A stretch of 37,189 nucleotides of DNA from Nitrososphaera sp. AFS (lineage in GTDB: Archaea; Thermoproteota; Nitrososphaeria; Nitrososphaerales; Nitrososphaeraceae). The stretch is from positions 34,004 through 71,192 of the forward strand of contig NZ_QURE01000008.1 in assembly GCF_009898475.1 (NCBI RefSeq), written 5' to 3'. The translations under genes and the position numbers were made by a program. The notes beneath the pieces are model-generated. The model was not told where the DNA came from, did not search any database, and saw nothing but the letters and a program-made list of their open reading frames with translations. Below are positions 33,017 through 37,189 of the stretch, piece after piece. Position 1 is the stretch's first letter; each line of letters begins with the position of its first letter.

Positions 33017-33910
33017 AAATCACATTATTACTATAGGCAAGGTATTTAATGTAATATAATTAATGTAACATAAAAATAATATTCTGACTAATAATCAAAC
33101 AGGGCTATCAACTACAATGCATTTAGTGACTTAGGACCTGTAGATATATTCACGCAGTGTTGACAACGTCCTGGATCTCATTCCTGATAGTATATTATCA
33201 GAAGAATGAGTCAAAGTCCATGAAATAAAGATCCATGGGTCAAAGAATGAAGAGCTCAAAACATCGGTATAGTTGTTCTTTCAGGTTACGGTGTACTGGA
33301 TCCTAAATCACAAGCCTGAACAGTGACAGATCGCATGCTATTAGATATTACGAATTAGGAAATGAGATAAGGACTCCGATATAATGACAGGTTTAGGACA
33401 GGTAAACGAGAATGAATGAAAGCAAAATAGTAATTTCCCAACTGAATTACAGATGAATCAAGAATAATAGCTAAAGACACACGAGTAGGCCACAGCGTTT
33501 CCGAGTTGATACCAAATATCATACAGTTCTAGTACTAACATAGCTTCACAATCAACACATTAAAGCCCAAAAAAGAGAATGAGTATTATTAATAATACCG
33601 AAGTAAAACATGATAGACCGAAAATTTTTATCTACCTAGGCTATAAGAAGGTCAGAAGTAGTGTGGATAGAAAGATTCTTTGTTTGGATGGCTCAAGAGA
33701 TTTACACGAATGCAGGCACGATATGAGAGATTAGCACCAGCCCATAAATCTAGGATTTATTCAATGTGGCTGTATAATGGTACTAATGAGACCTTTCAGA
33801 TTAATTCATAATTGTCTTGTGAAAAGTATTATGCACGGTAGATTTGATTGAAGTTGATTATAGTGAAATTGACAGAGGCTATTTTGATATTAAGAGCCGC
33901 TTAATTAGTG
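33017..33910. other. Long gene-free spacer (about 0.9 kb)
   Basis: Very AT-rich with stops in all frames. The left end carries the promoter of the RecA-like gene (TATA-like near 33041-33052, minus strand). Inside are two strong dyads: the 13-bp hairpin listed separately and ATAAATC-TAG-GATTTAT at 33744-33760. No coding gene or tRNA was found. Confidence 0.4.
33177..33210. repeat. Long imperfect hairpin in a gene-free spacer
   Basis: CTCATTC-CTGATA pairs with TATCAG-AA-GAATGAG around the loop GTATAT, giving 13 paired bases with only a 2-nt bulge on one side. Such a dyad is unusual for this AT-rich sequence and could be an RNA element, a terminator or a protein-binding site. Confidence 0.5.
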
Positions 33911-34180
33911 CTAGAAGTCAAGTTTCTGTCTTTTGCCTTTGTCCCCTTGGCCCTCAATGACGATCATTGTTAAGGTTGACCTTACTTTGTCGATTCTTCT
34001 TACATGCCATGTAATAGTTTCTCGCAGCTTGTCCATAGTATCGGATTTGATCTTCAGGATTATATCATAAACTCCATACACACCGCTCACTTCAATAACC
34101 TCAGTTAATTTTTTCAATTCCCTTAATATCTCCTCCTCAGAGCCAAGGTCGCAGTTAATTAAGACATATGCTGTTGGCAT
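33911..34180 (-). CDS. Stand-alone Lrp/AsnC ligand-binding (RAM) domain protein
   Basis: 89 residues with the full beta-alpha-beta-beta-alpha-beta RAM fold: AYVLINCDLGSEEEILRELK, then VSGVYGVYDIILKIKSDTMD, split at the conserved G-x-Y-D-hydrophobic turn, then a final strand STLTMIVIEGQ. The DNA-binding helix-turn-helix is missing. Proteins like this form oligomers, bind amino acids and may modify the action of full Lrp regulators such as the one at 7760-8275. A TATA-like TTTAATAAC about 26 nt upstream supports a leaderless start at the ATG. Ligand unknown. Confidence 0.85.
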   Translation of the reverse strand: MPTAYVLINCDLGSEEEILRELKKLTEVIEVSGVYGVYDIILKIKSDTMDKLRETITWHVRRIDKVRSTLTMIVIEGQGDKGKRQKLDF

Positions 34181-34325
34181 CTATTATAGTAATTTCACAG
34201 CAGTTATTAAACTCTTTTCAAACTTCCTAAACGCCGTTTGTGATTCGAAGATAACTATGCTATTTTATTAAATTTTGGAATGTCTATTAGATAGAATTCT
34301 AGCACTACGAATATGTCGTATAGAT

Positions 34326-35039
34326 ATGAAAGAAGTGGCGGTAAAATTAATAATCATACCGAATGTATCGAATGTTGTGCAGGTTATCGATCTTACACTT
34401 GAAATATCATCAAGGAGCAGAGTTTTTCCTGGATATCCCCAGCCCACGTTTATCAAATGGTCAAAATTTGATGTGCACGGCTATGACTCTGAGGTAGTGT
34501 TTCTAAGTACCCATACTGGAACTCATATTGACTCTCCTTCTCATTTTTGCCCCAAGGGTAAAAGCATCAATCAGATCAACGCTGATAGGTTTGTTTGCAA
34601 GAATGCTCTATTGTTGCGAATTACAAAAGGACCAAATGAAAGTATCACTCGTCGGGACATCTTGGACGCCGGCCTTAATATCAAGCCCAACGATACCTTA
34701 GTAATTGATACAGGCTGGCAAAAAGCTTACACAAATGGGGATAGAAAAATGGACGAAGGTTACGTTATTAACAACCCTGGTCTTGGAGAAGATGCATCAC
34801 AGTTTCTTCTCGAGAAAAAAATAAATGCCGTCGCCATAGATACTCCCAGTATAGATTTAGGTGAAGATGGTGTACTTACGTCTCATAAGCAACTATTGTC
34901 GAATGATATTCTGGTAATTGAGAACTTATGTAATCTAGAAAAAATAGATATTGGAAGTCCATTTACTTTTGTGTTTACTCCTCTCAAACTGAAGGGTGCA
35001 ACAGGCTCACCTTTACGTGCAATCGCAATCTTAGAATGA
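34326..35039 (+). CDS. Cyclase-family hydrolase (kynurenine formamidase-like)
   Basis: 237 residues from the ATG at 34326. The metal-binding signature HTGTHIDSPSH (His63, His67, Asp69, His73) defines the cyclase family, which includes bacterial KynB-type arylformamidase and polyketide cyclases. VIDLTLEIS at the start and a late AIDTPSIDLG segment also fit. The frame is open to an ATG at 34275, but the TATA-like element at about 34263-34276 overlaps it, so that start is excluded; a GTG at 34377 would give an even more family-like N-terminus. No kynurenine-pathway gene is nearby, so the substrate is unknown. It is divergent from the stand-alone RAM protein. Confidence 0.83.
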   Translation: MKEVAVKLIIIPNVSNVVQVIDLTLEISSRSRVFPGYPQPTFIKWSKFDVHGYDSEVVFLSTHTGTHIDSPSHFCPKGKSINQINADRFVCKNALLLRITKGPNESITRRDILDAGLNIKPNDTLVIDTGWQKAYTNGDRKMDEGYVINNPGLGEDASQFLLEKKINAVAIDTPSIDLGEDGVLTSHKQLLSNDILVIENLCNLEKIDIGSPFTFVFTPLKLKGATGSPLRAIAILE

Positions 35040-35299
35040 TTTTAAGATCGTGCTATCGATTGTATATGCGTGGATTCATCTGATTTCGAGTTTAAGTAAT
35101 GCTACAAAAAGTAGAGAATTAATTGCCCGATAGTATTCTGAATTAGATTTGTTCCTTAATAGCCATGAGAAGACATAAACAAATGGAATTGGCTGTTGCA
35201 TTTTTGTCGACTGGGATTAAGCAGTCGGAGTTTGGAGATAATTGGTACCAACCAATTTACAGGAGCATAGCCAATGTTAATCCCATCTTACGGATCCAA

Positions 35300-35692
35300 C
35301 TATAATTTCCGAACTAACCTGAAAATCCCTAACCCTAGTATAATATAGCCTACGATGACTATAGCCAGAAATGATGCTTGAATTGCAGGAAGTCCACCTT
35401 TGGCCATTGATGCCGCTCCTAGTACTGACGTTCCGGTTATAGCTCCGCCCGCTATTAACAAATAGGTGGTGATCTTTGACTTCTGGCCAAAACCCACGCC
35501 GAAAGAAGCGAAGAATAAGATGATTGAAGAGGCTCCGAATAACATACCACGTAATGCTGCACTTAATGGCAAGAAGCCTTGTTTCCCTTGCCCTACAGCA
35601 GCATCAGCGATGTAAATTAGAACTAGGGCTAAGGCGACTATCACTAGCGCCTCAGAGATTTTCCGTCTTTGAAGATGTTTTTGAGGATACAT
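35300..35692 (-). CDS. Small membrane protein, four predicted TM helices
   Basis: 130 residues. A basic N-terminus (HLQRRK) precedes helices at about 13-31 (ALVIVALALVLIYIADAA), 46-67 (LRGMLFGASSIILFFASFG), 75-95 (TTYLLIAGGAITGTSVLGA) and 107-126 (FLAIVIVGYIILGLGIF). Gly/Ala-rich helices suggest tight packing. No family motif recognised. A TATA-like ATAAATAAAGG near 35718-35728 (minus strand) supports the start. Its neighbours are unrelated, and spacers flank it on both sides. Confidence 0.62.
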   Translation of the reverse strand: MYPQKHLQRRKISEALVIVALALVLIYIADAAVGQGKQGFLPLSAALRGMLFGASSIILFFASFGVGFGQKSKITTYLLIAGGAITGTSVLGAASMAKGGLPAIQASFLAIVIVGYIILGLGIFRLVRKL

Positions 35693-36075
35693 TCTGACAG
35701 CTTCATATACTGTCCCCCTTTATTTATCGTAGCATGAATGCATTTTGGTTATTTCATTTTCGTTGGCAACTGTAAAGGTGTGACCATTTGAAGACTTTAC
35801 AAGGACAAGTTTGAGACAAATCTCGATTGGTACATGATGATAATTCTAATTGTGAATTACAGATACTCTGAAATTTTTCAAATCTCGATTGGGTTTAGAA
35901 AAAGTTCTGGTTGTATTTCATGTCATGAGCAAATATATCGTAATTTAACATTGATAATCAAGAATTTCAATATTACAGCATGCTAGGGCTAATCCATTCT
36001 CCGTTTAGCTCTCTCCATGAACCATACAGCGTATTTCAGGCTTCAATTGGCTGAACTGTGTATACGATATAGGTT
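35693..36075. other. Gene-free spacer (about 0.4 kb)
   Basis: AT-rich with stops in all frames. It holds the promoter of the leftward membrane-protein gene near 35720 and the 3' region of the minus-strand gene ending at 36076. TCTCGATTGG recurs at 35821 and 35883, the only internal repeat I noticed. Confidence 0.4.
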
Positions 36076-36684
36076 TCATACATTGCCAAATTTGCCTCCG
36101 GAGATGAACCAATAAGGCATCATCCAGTATTCCCTAAACAACATTGTAGTGTAGTCGTTAAAATCTCTGCATATTTTAAGCCAATTGTACAGCGTTTTTT
36201 GCCAAAATGTAACCATACTGAGTATGGAGTCACGATAATCAGTTCTTTGTAGCTCAAAAAAAGAATCCCGTTCTCTTGATTCATTTACAGAGAAAATTGT
36301 TTGCTGAATTAAAGCAAGATACTCCTGTGCATTTGAATTTGAGAAAATTACGGGTCGAAAACTTCTAGATTCGAAACTAGGCTGCTCCTTTATTCTGACG
36401 ACAGAAACTGCCTTCTTGTAATCGTCATCAAAAGTATTTTGTGTCTCTGATGATATTCTAGAATGATGAAAATTCTCAAATTCGTCGGATGATGTATTTC
36501 CGACTAAGGCTGTTATAGATGATTCTTGTTCATTTCGAAAACCTTCTTTTTTGTGCTTATCTAAATTTGGTTGCTTTTTGGCACCAGTGATTACACTAAT
36601 CTCTTTATCCTGCGTGGTCGCATCATCAACGTTGGTCGCATTTCTATGAGTTTTGGTGCGTGCTCTCCGTTTCCTTTCTGTCAA
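36076..36684 (-). CDS. Hypothetical protein: disordered basic N-terminus, aromatic helical C-terminus
   Basis: 202 residues, TTG start. The first half is hydrophilic and probably disordered: a very basic start (TERKRRARTKTHRN) then Asp/Lys/Ser-rich sequence. The second half is helical and rich in Phe/Tyr/Trp (AQEYLALIQQTIFSVNES, then MVTFWQKTLYNWLKICRDF and LFREYWMMPYWF). A TATA-like TTATATAA lies about 31 nt upstream. The amphipathic aromatic helices loosely recall phasins or PhaE, which coat polyhydroxyalkanoate granules and occur in Nitrososphaerales, but this is only a guess. No membrane helix is clear and no family is recognised. Confidence 0.5.
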   Translation of the reverse strand: MTERKRRARTKTHRNATNVDDATTQDKEISVITGAKKQPNLDKHKKEGFRNEQESSITALVGNTSSDEFENFHHSRISSETQNTFDDDYKKAVSVVRIKEQPSFESRSFRPVIFSNSNAQEYLALIQQTIFSVNESRERDSFFELQRTDYRDSILSMVTFWQKTLYNWLKICRDFNDYTTMLFREYWMMPYWFISGGKFGNV

Positions 36685-37189
36685 ACCAGTATGCAGCAGG
36701 CCAATCAGCAGTTATATAAGTTATTGTTTGAATTTAGTTACACATACACTGATAATTAGTTAAGCCTCTGGTCTTTCAATCATGTAGTTCTCTTGTATTT
36801 TATCTACCAGTTTAGCTATACAAGGTGTTTAATTGCATTTTGTTGTATGTGTTCACTTAAAATAAATAGTAAGAACAAGAAAGTATGAGTATATACATTA
36901 GCGTACTATTAGAGCCCGTAATTGATACCAAAATTAGTACCACTTCGTCGCTAATGCATGATTGCGAAACCAAACATGTTGGTGCTACACCCAATTGAGG
37001 ACGACAATTACTGATAATTCAAGATCTTCATAGGTACATTATCTATCTATCTATTGGGTCAGTGTTGATAGGAAGTTAGGTATTGGAGAAGAGTTTCTTG
37101 AACACATTACTGATTAAGCATTACTTTGTTCTGCTCTATGATTGGTAATACTTTTCTTTCAATTATAGTTTTAGGTTCTGAATCTATAT
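36685..37189. other. Gene-free right edge (about 0.5 kb)
   Basis: AT-rich with no ORF. It contains the promoter of the leftward gene (TTATATAA at about 36711-36719, minus strand) and a short TATC microsatellite-like run near 37039-37053. No tRNA or long repeat; a gene might begin beyond the window. Confidence 0.4.

Overview
The window is an AT-rich stretch of archaeal chromosome. The information-processing genes are archaeal or eukaryote-like: TFE, Spt5, uL11, uS11, thermosome, archaeal CCA-adding enzyme, RtcB, PDCD5-like protein and intron-bearing tRNA. An ADP-forming acyl-CoA synthetase, many small lineage-restricted membrane proteins, mostly single-gene transcription units and long AT-rich spacers point to an ammonia-oxidising archaeon (Nitrososphaeria/Thaumarchaeota). 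The loose gene packing suggests a soil-type Nitrososphaerales member, perhaps Nitrosocosmicus-like. The placement is inference from gene content; no rRNA gene is present. No rRNA, CRISPR array, insertion sequence, integrase or phage gene was seen. || Layout. 1-4.3 kb: TFE (split by a frameshift), a zinc-ribbon/PRC-barrel protein, and an ADP-forming acyl-CoA synthetase. 4.3-8.3 kb: M20 peptidase, glutamine synthetase, and an Lrp/AsnC regulator convergent with glnA. 8.4-11.9 kb: a sparse stretch with small unknown or membrane proteins, a WHy/LEA-like protein, a tRNA-Gly(TCC) carrying two introns, and a DUF218-like protein. 12.1-16.8 kb: an asparagine-synthase-type ATP pyrophosphatase, adenylosuccinate lyase, and the operon rtcB / PDCD5-like / unknown. 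16.9-21 kb: class III nucleotide cyclase, uS11 (frameshifted), ThiL, phosphohexomutase, tRNA-Thr(CGT). 21.3-25.9 kb: an RNA-end operon (thpR-cca-predicted kinase) divergent from a pair encoding a UPF0200-type P-loop kinase and a UPF0201 protein. 27-30.1 kb: spt5, uL11, thermosome. 30.7-37.2 kb: small membrane proteins, a degenerate RecA-fold protein, a stand-alone Lrp/AsnC sensor domain, a cyclase/kynurenine-formamidase-family enzyme, and a lineage-restricted hydrophilic protein. || How the genes fit together. The strongest theme is RNA ends and tRNA maturation. A tRNA with two bulge-helix-bulge introns lies about 3.3 kb from the ligase RtcB, which would join its exons, and the window also encodes the CCA-adding enzyme and a 2',3'-cyclic-phosphodiesterase homologue. 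A second theme is nitrogen: GS, Lrp-family proteins and an asparagine-synthase homologue without its own glutaminase. || Two essential genes, TFE and uS11, are each broken by a single-base frameshift that cleanly restores the full family sequence when corrected. Assembly indels are the simplest explanation, but recoding is not excluded. Many start codons are supported by TATA boxes about 26 nt upstream, implying leaderless mRNAs; several starts are TTG or GTG, and one may be CTG. || I did not find a clearly new multi-gene defence or metabolic system. The best leads are the double-intron tRNA, the two frameshifts, the acidic tail on Spt5, the class III cyclase, the degenerate RecA protein, and structured or promoter-bearing sequence in gene-free spacers.
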